64,000 nt of DNA, from contig NC_077230.1 in the NCBI RefSeq assembly GCF_027887165.1, positions 339,212,322 to 339,276,321 on the forward strand, read 5' to 3'. Shown here in pieces: positions 54,678-64,000 of this stretch (the stretch's first letter is position 1; each line of letters starts with the position of its first letter). Below the pieces are notes generated by a model. The model was not told the DNA's origin and made no database searches. It was given only the letters and a program-made list of their open reading frames with translations. A program made the position numbers and the translations under genes. This stretch comes from Monodelphis domestica. Lineage: Eukaryota > Chordata > Mammalia > Didelphimorphia > Didelphidae.

Positions 54678-54930
54678 GTATTGTTATTCTGTCATTTCAG
54701 TTGTATCTGACACTTTTTTATCCCATTTGGGATTTTCTTAGCAAAAACACTAGAAGGGTTTGCCATTTCCTTCTCTGGCTCATTTTATAAATAAGCAAAC
54801 AGGGTGAAATGATTTGCTCAAGTGTCACACAACTAGTAAGTGTCTGAGACTGGAGTTGAATTCATGAAGATGAGCCTTCTTGATTCCAAGCCCAGTGCTC
54901 TATCCACTATGCTACCTTGCTGCCCAGTGG
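54678..54930 (-). mobile_element. SINE-B copy
   Basis: TTTCAGTTGTATCTGACACT, GATTTTCTTAGCAAAAACAC and GCTCTATCCACTATGCTACC. Confidence 0.9.
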
Positions 54931-55109
54931 TAGAATATTGGTGTTTTTAAAAAATGGGCCTTCTGCTTCAGAAAGAAGTTTGTAGTCTGAAAGAGCTGTG
55001 CCATTCCCCCCAAAGCCATCGATTCCAGCATGTCCTCCACACCATACTTTTATCTTCTTGATCCTTTCATTAACTATGAGGCATAAAACTATGAATTAGA
55101 GAACATTAT

Positions 55110-55300
55110 AGGATCATAGGTTTAGAGCCAGAAGAGACTATAGCAGCCCCTTTATTTTACAGATGAGGAAACTGAGGCCCAAAGAGACTTGGAGACGTAA
55201 CCAAGGCTACACAATTAGTATGTATCTAAAGCTAGATTTGAACCCTGGTCTTACTAACTCTAAGTCCAGTATTCTCTCTACTACTCTAAGATGCCTTTCC
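55110..55300 (-). mobile_element. MIR/THER-like SINE
   Basis: GGATCATAGGTTTAGAGCCA, TTTTACAGATGAGGAAACTG and GATTTGAACCCTGGTCTTAC. Confidence 0.8.
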
Positions 55301-55503
55301 ATGGATTCATTGTCTCATCAGTGTAGGTATTCTCTGCATGAGTACAAAGACCTATTCATTCATTCCCTTTTGTCCATCCCCTTAAAAAAAAAAATAATCC
55401 ATAAAGGATCTATCCAAAGCATTGGAGGCCATCTTTGGGCTCTTTGAATAAATAATTAACCAGTTAATTAGATTATCCATGTCATTCATCACTATTATTT
55501 TAT

Positions 55504-56120
55504 TTTATTTTATTTTTTAAATATATTTTATTTGATCATTTCCAAGCATTATTCGTTAAAGACATAGATCATTTTCTTTTCCTCCCCCCCACCCCCCATA
55601 GCCGACGCGTAAGTCCACTGGGCATTAGATGTTTTCTTGATTTGAACCCATTGCTTTGTTGATAGTATTTGCATTAGAGTGTTCATTTAGAGTCTATCCT
55701 CTGTCATGTCCCCTCAACCTCTGTATTCAGGCAGTTGCTTTTTCTCGGTGTTTCCACTCCCATAGTTTATCCTTTGCTTATGAATGGTGTTTTTTTCTCC
55801 TGGATACCTGCAAGTTGTTCAGGGACATTACACCGCCACTAATGGAGAAGTCCATTACGTTCAATTATACCACAGTGTATTAGTCTCTGTGTACAATGTT
55901 CTCCTGGTTCTGCTCCTCTCGCTCTGCATCACTTCCTGGAGGTTGTTCCAGTCTCCATGGAATTCCTCCACTTTATTATTCCTTTTAGCACAATAGTACT
56001 CCATCACCAACATATACCACAGTTTGTTCAGCCATTCCCCAATTGATGGGCATCCCCTCGTTTTCCAGTTTTGGGCCACCACAAAGAGCGCAGCTATGAA
56101 TATTTTTGTACAAGTCTTTG
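55504..56120 (-). mobile_element. 5'-truncated L1 insertion with 17-bp target-site duplication
   Basis: A 617-bp L1 3' end in reverse, starting with the (ATTTT)-rich tail and ending near CTATGAATATTTTTGTACAA. It is flanked by perfect CATCACTATTATTTTAT at 55487-55503 and 56121-56137. In its own sense it encodes an L1-typical VAQNWKTRGCPSIGEWLNKL remnant. The perfect duplication and low divergence indicate a recent insertion for this window. Confidence 0.92.
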
Positions 56121-56139
56121 CATCACTATTATTTTATGT

Positions 56140-56725
56140 AGCTCTTCTTTCCATCTAATTTGCACACAAGTCATCACTGATAATGTACCACAGTGTGCTA
56201 CTTAGAAACACCAGGTATCTTTCCATTGCCCTTTTGGGTTATCCACAATTGTGATGCTTTGGAGATGTTGGTATTTCATGATTAGCAATCATATAGCATC
56301 ATATTAGAATACTGTTTTTGAAAAGATATACATTGTTATTGGATTAATAAGGGGGCAAGAGTAACTATCAGAATTACTATGCATTCTCCCAAATACAGTC
56401 TAACTCATTCTCTTCCCATTTTGGACCCAGATCATTGTCTTTCTGCTTTACTTGTTCAAAATGTAGGTATTGATAGATACCACCTGCCCATCCAGCAGCC
56501 TGTCGTAATTTGAATAATAGCTTTCTTTGTCAATTGGTTTTCCCTCTGTGAATTGTGAGGATGATCATTTTTTGAGGTGCTATGAATCTAACTGAGAAGA
56601 TCCTAGAGAGTTAGAGAGTTTGGTACAGTTGGCACAGTGATACCCACAAATTAGAGGAACTAAAGAATCTCATTCCATATTAAAAATCTGCCTTCTATTT
56701 GGATTCTATAGAAAGCCTATTTTAA
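56140..56725. other. No gene recognised
   Basis: AT-rich unique-looking sequence. Confidence 0.45.
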
Positions 56726-56730
56726 AAAAA

Positions 56731-56934
56731 TTTTTTAAACTCTTACCTTGCATCTTAGAATCAATACAATATATTGATTCTAAGGAAGGAGAGCAGTAAG
56801 GGCTAGGCAATGGGGCTAAGTTACTTGCCCAGGGTCACACAGTAAGAGGTGTCTGAGATCACATTTGCACTCAGCACCTCCCATCTCTAGCCTTGGCTCT
56901 CAATCCACTGAGCCACCTAGCTGTCCTCTCTAGC
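56731..56934 (-). mobile_element. SINE-A copy
   Basis: AAACTCTTACCTTGCATCTT, GTTACTTGCCCAGGGTCACA and CAATCCACTGAGCCACCTAG. Confidence 0.93.
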
Positions 56935-56939
56935 AAATA

Positions 56940-57820
56940 GTTTTGTTAAGTATACTTTTCTCTCTTTTTCCTTGATTGAGTCTCATAATCATAATCAGAA
57001 TTGTTAAATTGATATTGATCATCAGAATCAAGAAGATTGTTAGATTGCTTCTTTCAAGAAATTACATAATCATAACAAATATGGGGTATCCCCAAAGCCT
57101 TAAAGTCATTTTTAAGTTTTAATAATAGAACTTTAAGACTTGAAGGGAATCTGTTACATAGATTCTAATAGTTTGTGATCTTTTCCATTTGCTTTTATCT
57201 TCCTTTTCAGATATCTTGAAAATTGATCCCTGGATGCCTTTAAAATTTATTGCCTGCAGACAGATTTAGCCCCCGTCTTACTGGTTAGGTCTAACTTTTC
57301 TTCCCTCCTCATCTTCTTAAGTGGCATTTCCACTTCTTCCAATAGCATTGAGTACTGAGGTATTAGAGTCCAAATATGGTGCTTCTTGTTGTCATCAATG
57401 ATTAAAAATAGCTATAGAAACACTGCCAAATGTGTTCTACTTTGGATTTATCAGTTGTCCTTTTAGTTTCACTTAGAAATGCTCTTGGGATATTTTGACT
57501 TTTTGGAACCTCATGCCAAACTTTCTTTCATCTCATTGTTCTTATCCTGCTTCTTTCTATTTTGTGAGACATTACTGTCGCCATAATCTTGAACCATCTT
57601 CCTCTATCACTCTTTGTAAGTGAGATTATATTCTCCCTTAGAGGCCAAATCTTTGCTTGACAAGAAAAATTAAGTATGCGCTGACTGACTGAAGCAGCTC
57701 CTAGGCTTAATTGGCCTTATTGTTGTGACAGCTTTATATTCTCTAAAAAATGGTAATCATCAGAGTCAATCTCTTTACTTTTACCCATTTCTCCCTTTTT
57801 TTTTACAGCCAACAACTTGT
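56940..57820. other. No gene recognised
   Basis: AT-rich; no named repeat and no credible exon. Confidence 0.45.
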
Positions 57821-57824
57821 TTAT

Positions 57825-58012
57825 TTATTTTTAACCCTTACCTTTGATCTTAGAATCAATACTAAATATCAGTTCCAAGGCAGAAGAGTGATAAGTGCTA
57901 GACAATTGAAGCTACTAGCAGCATCACATAGCTAGGAAGTACCTGAAGGCAGATTTGAGCACTCCAGTCTCCAGACCTGGCTCTCTATATACTGAAACAC
58001 CTCACTACCTTC
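57825..58012 (-). mobile_element. SINE-A copy
   Basis: TTAACCCTTACCTTTGATCT, ATCAGTTCCAAGGCAGAAGA and CCAGACCTGGCTCTCTATAT. Confidence 0.88.
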
Positions 58013-58164
58013 AACACCTAAACAACACCTTGTTTAAATAAATGCATCTAAAACAGTGATGTATCAGTGCAATTTTTCTTATAATTTGATGTGGATTTTG
58101 ATTTTCACTCTAAGCTAGTTAGTATTTGTGATATTTTATTTTTTACATGTAAAAACAACTTTTA

Positions 58165-58363
58165 GGGGGCAGCTGGGTAGCTCAGTGGATTGAGAGCCAG
58201 GCCTAGAGATGGGAGGTCCTAGGTTCAAATCTGACCTCAGCCACTTCCTAGCTGTGTGACCCTGGGCAAGTCACTTGACCCCCATTGCCTAGCCCTTACC
58301 ACTCTTCTGCCTTGGAGCCAATACACTGTATTGACTCCCAGACAGAAGGTAAGGGTTTAAAAA
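58165..58363 (+). mobile_element. SINE-A, full length, 14-bp target-site duplication
   Basis: GGGGGCAGCTGGGTAGCTCA through GACAGAAGGTAAGGGTTTAA, close to consensus. AAAAACAACTTTTA occurs perfectly at 58151-58164 and 58364-58377. It is one of the youngest SINEs here. Confidence 0.95.
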
Positions 58364-58500
58364 AAAAACAACTTTTAACATTTTCAAAATAGTTTTTTAG
58401 TTCTAAATTCCCTCCTTCCCTAGCCCCTTTGATTTAGATTATGCATGTGCAGTCAGGCAAAACATATTTCTATACTGACCATTTTATAAAAGAGAATACA

Positions 58501-58725
58501 GGGGGCAGCTGGGTAGCTCAGTGAATTGAGAGCTAGGCCTAGAGACAAAAGGTCCTAGGTTCAAATCTGGCCTCAGACACTTCCCAGCTGCGTGACCCTG
58601 GGCAAGGCACCTAACAAGTAACTAGCCCTTACCACTCTTCTGCCTTGGAACCAATACACAGTATTGATTCTGAGATGGAAGGTAAGGATTTAATAAATAA
58701 ATAAATTAACTGATTAATTAATTAA
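58501..58725 (+). mobile_element. SINE-A copy nested in L1
   Basis: GGGGGCAGCTGGGTAGCTCA to GAGATGGAAGGTAAGGATTT and an A/T tail. Flanks ATAAAAGAGAATACA and ATTAAAGTGAACACA match 12 of 15, a likely mutated target duplication. Confidence 0.9.
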
Positions 58726-59639
58726 AGTGAACACAGACCAAAAGAAAAAAATTTTAGCCCAAGAAAAATAAAGTAAAAAAAAAAGTAGGCTTTGATCTAT
58801 CTATATTCATCTCCATCAGTTCTTTCTCTGGAGATGGATAGTATTTTTCATCAGAAGTCCTTTGAAATAATCTTGGATCATTGTCTTGATTATAGTAGCT
58901 GAGTCATTCACAGTAGAGCATTCCTACAATATTGCTGTTATTGTGTATAATGATTTCCTGTCTCTGCTTACTTCACTTTGCATCAGTTCATAAAGTCTTC
59001 CCAGGTTTTTTTGAAAGCATCCTGTTCATTTCTTAGAGCACAATAGTTCCATCACAATCATACACTACAACTTGTTTAGCCATTCCCCAATTCTTTGCCA
59101 CCACAAAAAGAGCTGCTATAAACATTTTTGTACATATAGGACCTTTTCATTTTTCTTTAATCTTTTTGGGATACAGAACTACTAATGGTATTGCTAGGTC
59201 AAAGGGTATGTACAAGAATTATGTTTTCAACCATTTTCTACTGCCCTTCCCTGTGTCAAACTTTGAAGAAAAAGTCAAGATAATTTTACTTGGTTTGGAG
59301 AAATTTGTGAGTTTTTCATAAAATTTTTCTATTTTTTTATCCTCTGGTAGAGATATCAACACATACAATAGTTATTTTTATGGTGGTCTATTTGTTTACA
59401 ATTGTTATAAGCCCTGCAAGGTGAGATGACCAAATATTCCATGAAATGACATTTCTTATTACCTTTGAATGTCCAGTGAAATTAACTCCTTTGTTTGCCT
59501 CTCTGAGGAAAATCCATTAGTCATCCTTCCTTTTAATGACAACTTCCTTATATCTTCTGGTTATTCTTTGCACAAAAATATCACACTTAAGAGTACCAAA
59601 AACTAAATTAATATTGACTAGGTAGATAATATAGTTATT

Positions 59640-59775
59640 ATTGTCTTTATAGATGGGAAAACTGAAACTCAGGAAAGTTAAGTGGCTTACCAAAATCATC
59701 CAGCTAATGAATGGTGGAGCTGGGATTTAAAAATAGATCTAAATTCATCATTCTTTTCTCTGTACCATAGCTGAC
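59640..59775 (-). mobile_element. MIR SINE
   Basis: ATAGATGGGAAAACTGAAAC, AGTGGCTTACCAAAATCATC and GGAGCTGGGATTTAAAAATA. Confidence 0.65.
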
Positions 59776-59934
59776 TCCAAAAAACAGTATTGGCTAAAAT
59801 ACAGGGGAAAGCTCTGTCTCTGACTTGCCCCTAACCAAAGTGACCCTCAGATCTCAAAGAAGGGGCCCTTTAGACTAACATAAGATAAATTAATTGTGAT
59901 GGCTGACTGATGAATGAATGAATGAATGTGATGA

Positions 59935-61140
59935 CTACTTTTGATGGTCTCTGAAATATGATGAAAAATGGGAGAAGTACAATAGTATTGGAGTTGGATA
60001 AATGTTGTTCTGGCTTTCAAAAATGCTGAGGTTCATATCTCTCAAGTATAGGTCAGGCCATTTGACTTTGATTCCTGGCAAAAATCTAGCATATGTCATT
60101 AAAGGGATGGTTTGGGGGTATTTAGAAAGGGAAACAAGGATCACTAAGAGCTGGTATGACTTCAGTGAGAAAGAATTGTGCCTGCTGGACTTCATTTCTT
60201 TCTTTCTTTTTTTTGACTGGGTAGATAGAGTAAGAGATTGGAGAAATACAAGAGACATAATAAACTCAGATTTCTGCAAGGTTTCATATCCAAGTAGACA
60301 AGATGGAAAAATATGGGTTAGATGATAACTTTGGTGAATTGAAAACTGGTTACATGACTAGACCCAAAAAAGAGTGACTAATATAGACCAGCATGAGTTT
60401 GGAAGAATGTCTCTCAGGAATTTGTTGTGAATTCTGCATTACTTGACATTTTTTTTATCAATGGCTTGAATGAAGGTATAAATGATATGCTTACCAAATT
60501 TGCAAGTTATACAAAACTTAGAGATATAGCTAATACAGGGGATAGCCTTAAGGGACCTTCCAAATCTGTGTCTATGACACTACATAACTGAGGATTCAGC
60601 CCAAATGTAGAATGATCTACATTGGTTAGACAAAATTTAGTAGGGATGAATGTAAAATTCTACACTTGTATCCAAAAAGTCAATTATGTGAGCACAATAT
60701 GTCTAGATAAAAGTCTGTGGGAAAGCTCTATGGGTTTTAATGGGTTTGAAGCTCAGTTCAAGTTAGCAAAGTGACTCAGAAGCAAAAAAAAAAAGGCTCT
60801 TAGCACTCATCACAGACTAAATTGAATAGCATAGATAGCAGAATAAAGGAGGTAATAGCCCTAATAGTCCTCTACCTGGACAGATTTCATGCAAAGTACT
60901 CCATTCAGTTCAGAGCCCAAGGACATTTTAGGAAGACACTGACATACTAGATTAAGGCCTCAAGGGTTGGTGAAGGAAATGGAAACTATGGAATATAAAA
61001 GAAATAGGAAAGTGTAGTCTCAAGAAAAGAAGACTAAGGGGAGATAGTAACTGGCTTAAAGAACTTGAAGAAGGATTAGATTTGTTCTTGATTTACAGGA
61101 CAGAACCAAGAACAATGACTGAGTACTCTAAGGAGATGAA
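59935..61140 (+). mobile_element. L3/CR1 LINE, ORF2 3' part and 3' UTR
   Basis: GATTTCTGCAAGGTTTCATA, TGACTAGACCCAAAAAAGAG, ATCAATGGCTTGAATGAAGG then ACCAAATTTGCAAGTTATAC, and GTCAATTATGTGAGCACAAT follow L3 order. The middle aligns to 11945-12030 in the other L3 copy. Heavily decayed. Confidence 0.8.
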
Positions 61141-61150
61141 TTTTAGCTTT

Positions 61151-61346
61151 TTTTTTTTTTTAAACCCTTACCTTCTGATTTAGGATCACTACCGTGCATT
61201 GGTTCCAAGGCAGAAGAGGGGAAAGGGCTAGGCAATGGGGGTTGAGTGACTTACCTCGGATCTCACAGCTATGAAGTGGCAGAGGCCAGATTTGAAACCT
61301 GTCTCTAGGTCTGGCTCTCAATCCACTGAACCACCCAGCTGCCCTC
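61151..61346 (-). mobile_element. SINE-A copy
   Basis: AAACCCTTACCTTCTGATTT, GGCTAGGCAATGGGGGTTGA and ATCCACTGAACCACCCAGCT; inserted at the right edge of the L3 copy. Confidence 0.93.
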
Positions 61347-61349
61347 TGA

Positions 61350-61735
61350 TTTAAGCACATTTTATTGAAACACATTTTCTCACAATCACCTATAAGTGGA
61401 AGGCAGAACCATAATTAGGGCTGGGCAACGAGAGCTTTGTCACCAGGAGAAGAAGTGCATAGAGTGCCTGACAGTCTTTTTTTTTCCTCAGAGTCTTCTC
61501 TCATAGATGTTTCTAGCCCTACCCACCTCACCCAAGTCCCTTGTAGGCAATAGCAATCTTTTCCTAGGGATGGCTTCTTTCCCTATCAACAGCTTAGAAG
61601 CCTGGTCCTTTCTTGGGAGAGGCTTCATATACCCCTGTGGCCGTGCTCCAAGTGAGCTTCTTTTACTCCCACCCAAACCACTCTCTCTTGCCCCAGAAAT
61701 TCAGAAATTGCTAGTTATATAGCTCTGACAGGCTG
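61350..61735. other. No gene recognised
   Basis: Unique-looking sequence; short open frames without domains. Confidence 0.45.
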
Positions 61736-61880
61736 CTTTAATAGATAGTGAAGTTCTCAAATGGTCTTCAAGCAGAGGACTGCGAGAGATGTTCTGAAGG
61801 AGATTTCTGTCCAGGTACAAAATGAGCTAAATGACTTCTGAGGTCCCTTCTTTCTCTGTGACTCTGTCATTCTTTCAGTT
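61735..61880 (+). mobile_element. L3/CR1 LINE 3' end
   Basis: ATGGTCTTCAAGCAGAGGAC and GACTTCTGAGGTCCCTTCTT. Confidence 0.65.
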
Positions 61881-62194
61881 TATTTTTTTAAATTTGAAGA
61901 GAAAGGAAGTAAAGCACTCTTGCTGACAGGGAGTGATTGGGTTGAAGATTCAGCTGAAGCCAAACACTGATGGTAATATATCCCTTTGCCAGCTCTTGGG
62001 GCTCAGTTCTTCTTTGGGAAAGCCCAGATCCTTGGCATTCCTGGCCTCCCAGGGCTTGAGCAACTTCCTCCACCCCTTAAGACTGGTTTCCTTCCAGATC
62101 TACAAACCCAGAGATCCGTTGGAGCTGAGCTGAACTGAAATGGTTCCAAAGGAGATGGTGAGGGATACAAAAAGTTACTGACTCCAACTTTGTA

Positions 62195-62945
62195 ACTTTG
62201 GACAAGTTGCTTCAGTATCCTCTTGTAAAATGAGAGGACCTGGTCTAGCTGATTTATAAAGTCTCTTTTAGTTTTGACATTTTATGTTCAAAAGTTGCCT
62301 TCAACTCCAAAATTTACATTCCAAATTCTTTTAGCTCTAAGTTCTTTCCAAGCTCTGACATTCTGTGTTCTAAGATCTCTTCCATCTCTAACATTCTGTG
62401 TTCTAAATTGTCTCCTAGTTCTGACATTCTGTATTCTGAGAACCCTCCCAGCTCTGAAATTCCATGTTCTGAGGTCCCTCCCTGCTCGGACATTTATGCT
62501 CCAACATCCTTCATAACTCTAACATTCTGTACTCTAAGGTCCTTCCCAGCTCTGAAATTATGTGTTCCAAAGTCCCTCCCAATGCTAATTCTATTCTGAA
62601 GTCTTTCCCAGTTCTAATATCCTTTGTTCTATGATGGTTCTCTCCACTTCTAATATTCCTATTTTAAAGTTTCCTAGCTCTATGGTGCCCTCCATCTCTA
62701 ATAGTCTATGTTCTAAGGCCATGTTGGTGAACCTATGGCACACGTGCCAGAGGAGGGCACTCAGAGCTCTCACTGTGGGCATGCAGGTCATTACCCCAAC
62801 ACAAAGTTCATTACTAGAAAGCCAGAGGGATGTGGAGTAGGGCTATCCCCCTCTCCACATAATTTTCAGTTTGTGCCCTTGGTCTCTAAAAGGTTTGCCA
62901 TCACTGTTCTAAGGTCTCTTCTAGCTCTAACATTTTGTGATTTAT
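62195..62945 (-). repeat. 33-bp minisatellite, array 2, split by a hAT-like insert
   Basis: About 16 units such as CTTCCCAGCTCTGAAATTAT, TCTAACATTCTGTGTTCTAA and TTCTGACATTCTGTATTCTG, the reverse complement of the array at 15.4 kb. It starts from a MIR/THER-like tail near 62220-62260. Unit length again preserves reading frame and yields 11-residue LTFCVLRSLPS-like frames. Confidence 0.9.
62719..62906. mobile_element. hAT-like non-autonomous element, 188 bp, 8-bp target-site duplication
   Basis: Ends CCATGTTGGTGAACCT and AGGTTTGCCATCACTG are inverted repeats (11 of 16). TTCTAAGG flanks it at 62711-62718 and 62907-62914. GGCACACGTGCCAGAGGAGG inside matches a repeat I recall from marsupial genomes. 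The 8-bp flank could partly reflect the minisatellite, which also contains this word. Confidence 0.8.
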
Positions 62946-62984
62946 TATGCATTAGCTAAAGAGTAAAAAGGAACAGGGTGGGAT

Positions 62985-63165
62985 AGGAAAATCCCTAATC
63001 TTGAAGTCAGGAAACCTGATTTCTGTTCTCAGATCGTTCTCTAATTTGCCTTGAGCCAAAGTCAAGTCACTGCTCTCTTGTGTCTCAGTTCCCTCACCTA
63101 TAAAATGAATCGGGCCTGGAATTGATTGGCCTTCAAAGGCTCTTCTAACTCTGCAATCCCTGAAA
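62985..63165 (+). mobile_element. MIR/THER-like SINE
   Basis: CTTGAAGTCAGGAAACCTGA, CAGTTCCCTCACCTATAAAA and GGCTCTTCTAACTCTGCAAT. Confidence 0.7.
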
Positions 63166-63224
63166 GCAAAAAAGTTTTCTTTAACCCCTGGGCTCCCACT
63201 TTCCCTTCTTGAGCATACGAACCC

Positions 63225-63455
63225 AAGCAACAAATATTTCCTGGGCACCCTCTATATGTAGGGGCTTATGCTTGGAGCTGCAGGGGAAACATATGAAGGA
63301 GATATGATGCCTGCCCTTGTAGAGATTCATTGACAATTTGAGAAGAATTCAATCAATCCACAAATATGTATTCATTACCTACTATGTGCCAAAGTCAGGA
63401 AGAACAAAGACAAAAATGAAACAATTCCTGTTCTAAGAGCTTACATTCTAGATTA
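63225..63455 (+). repeat. Ancient interspersed repeat, two fragments
   Basis: CAAATATTTCCTGGGCACCC then TATTCATTACCTACTATGTG and CTAAGAGCTTACATTCTAG; same family as 14.7 kb. Confidence 0.55.
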
Positions 63456-63464
63456 CACCCATTA

Positions 63465-64000
63465 TATAAATAAGTATATACAAATGTAATTTATACAATT
63501 ATTAATAATTATATTTAGATATGATTATTAATATAACTATTTTTAAAATCCAGAAAATAAAAAATGGATTTTAATAAAATTAATTCTATATAGTCTGATA
63601 TAACAATAATATATGAACCTATTTTATATAAATAATATGGAATCATTTTGCTATTATTAATATAAATATATTTTGCTATATTGCCAATAGGTAGATACAT
63701 TTTAAACCATTAATAATATGCAAAAATATTTAGATATTATTGCCAATAATTAATATATAATTATAACAACATCATTTTATAATTAATGTATCGATTTAAA
63801 GTATATGCATTTATATTAGTATTATGCTTATTGTTATTAATATGTGTATCTTAATATATGATTAATATATGAATATATTTTATGTAATTGATAATATCTA
63901 ACTATATTTATATATAATTAATATATTATTAGTATTTAAACCTATTTTAATATTTTTATCTAAATTAGATATCATTTATTTAGATATCTTTAATTTAGCT
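63465..64000. repeat. AT-rich TTAATATATA sequence, runs off the window
   Basis: Over 500 bp almost without G or C, made of TATTAATAT and ATATATTA words; no exact period seen. Confidence 0.85.

Larger units (their letters stand above)
58135..59290 (-). mobile_element. L1 LINE 3' end holding two nested SINE-A copies
   Basis: From the tail side: AGTTTTTTAGTTCTAAATTC, CAGGCAAAACATATTTCTAT, CCATCAGTTCTTTCTCTGGA, CTGCTTACTTCACTTTGCAT and GCCATTCCCCAATTCTTTGC. These L1 blocks are in order once the SINEs at 58165 and 58501 are ignored. Older than the 55.5-kb copy. Confidence 0.75.

Noticed and set aside
55861-56082. Small protein starting MVAQNWKTRGCPSIGEWLNK
   Set aside because: It is a translation of a reverse L1 3' end, not a host gene.
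58165-58260. tRNA-like A and B boxes
   Set aside because: They belong to the head of a SINE, with a SINE body and tail; not a tRNA gene. The same applies to other SINE heads.
49960-64000. KCTD21 coding exon
   Set aside because: No BTB-domain-like segment was seen; if the human gene order holds, it lies past the right edge.

Overview
The window looks like marsupial (metatherian) nuclear DNA. It is mostly intron and intergenic sequence, and it carries many copies of two tRNA-headed SINE families typical of marsupials. I call these SINE-A (starting GGGGCAGCTGGGTAGCTCAG, ending in an A-rich tail after GACAGAAGGTAAGGGTTT) and SINE-B (starting GGGCAGCTAGATGGCACAGT, ending in a CGAAGAGTCGGACACGACTG-like tail). 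MIR/THER-like, L2, L3/CR1 and L1 copies are also frequent. Nothing is bacterial or viral in layout. Repeat family names come from memory of consensus sequences, not from a search.

One protein-coding gene can be recognised: the first three coding exons of USP35, on the minus strand. They are exon 1 at 26212-25531, exon 2 at 22927-22792 and exon 3 at 16295-16166. Splice phases agree and 316 residues of the N-terminal helical-repeat region are encoded. The catalytic ubiquitin-protease exons must lie beyond the left edge. A GC- and CpG-rich block at about 49.0-49.9 kb is the likely promoter. It contains a strong minus-strand splice donor at 49016/49015 that could end a non-coding first USP35 exon. 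In human, as I recall, USP35 shares a head-to-head promoter with KCTD21, so the right-hand 14 kb may be the 5' side or first intron of KCTD21. No KCTD21 coding sequence is present here.

Layout: 0-16 kb is distal USP35 intron, with L2/L3, SINEs, one solo LTR and a compound GATA/GGAA microsatellite. 16-26 kb holds the three exons. 26-49 kb is probably the first intron and contains long simple repeats: (AAAG)n/(AAGG)n, (TTCC)n, a 1.4-kb TG/CA/TA tract, a 9-bp minisatellite and a 1.15-kb CT tract. 49-50 kb is the CpG island. 50-64 kb is repeat-rich, with a recent L1 insertion, nested SINEs, paired LTR-like elements, an L3 fragment, a 33-bp minisatellite and an AT-rich end.

I found no undescribed gene system. 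The most notable signals are repeat biology: a 33-bp motif amplified independently at three or four loci, a 9-bp minisatellite born inside a SINE, microsatellites seeded repeatedly from SINE tails, and several insertions dated by nesting and clear target-site duplications.
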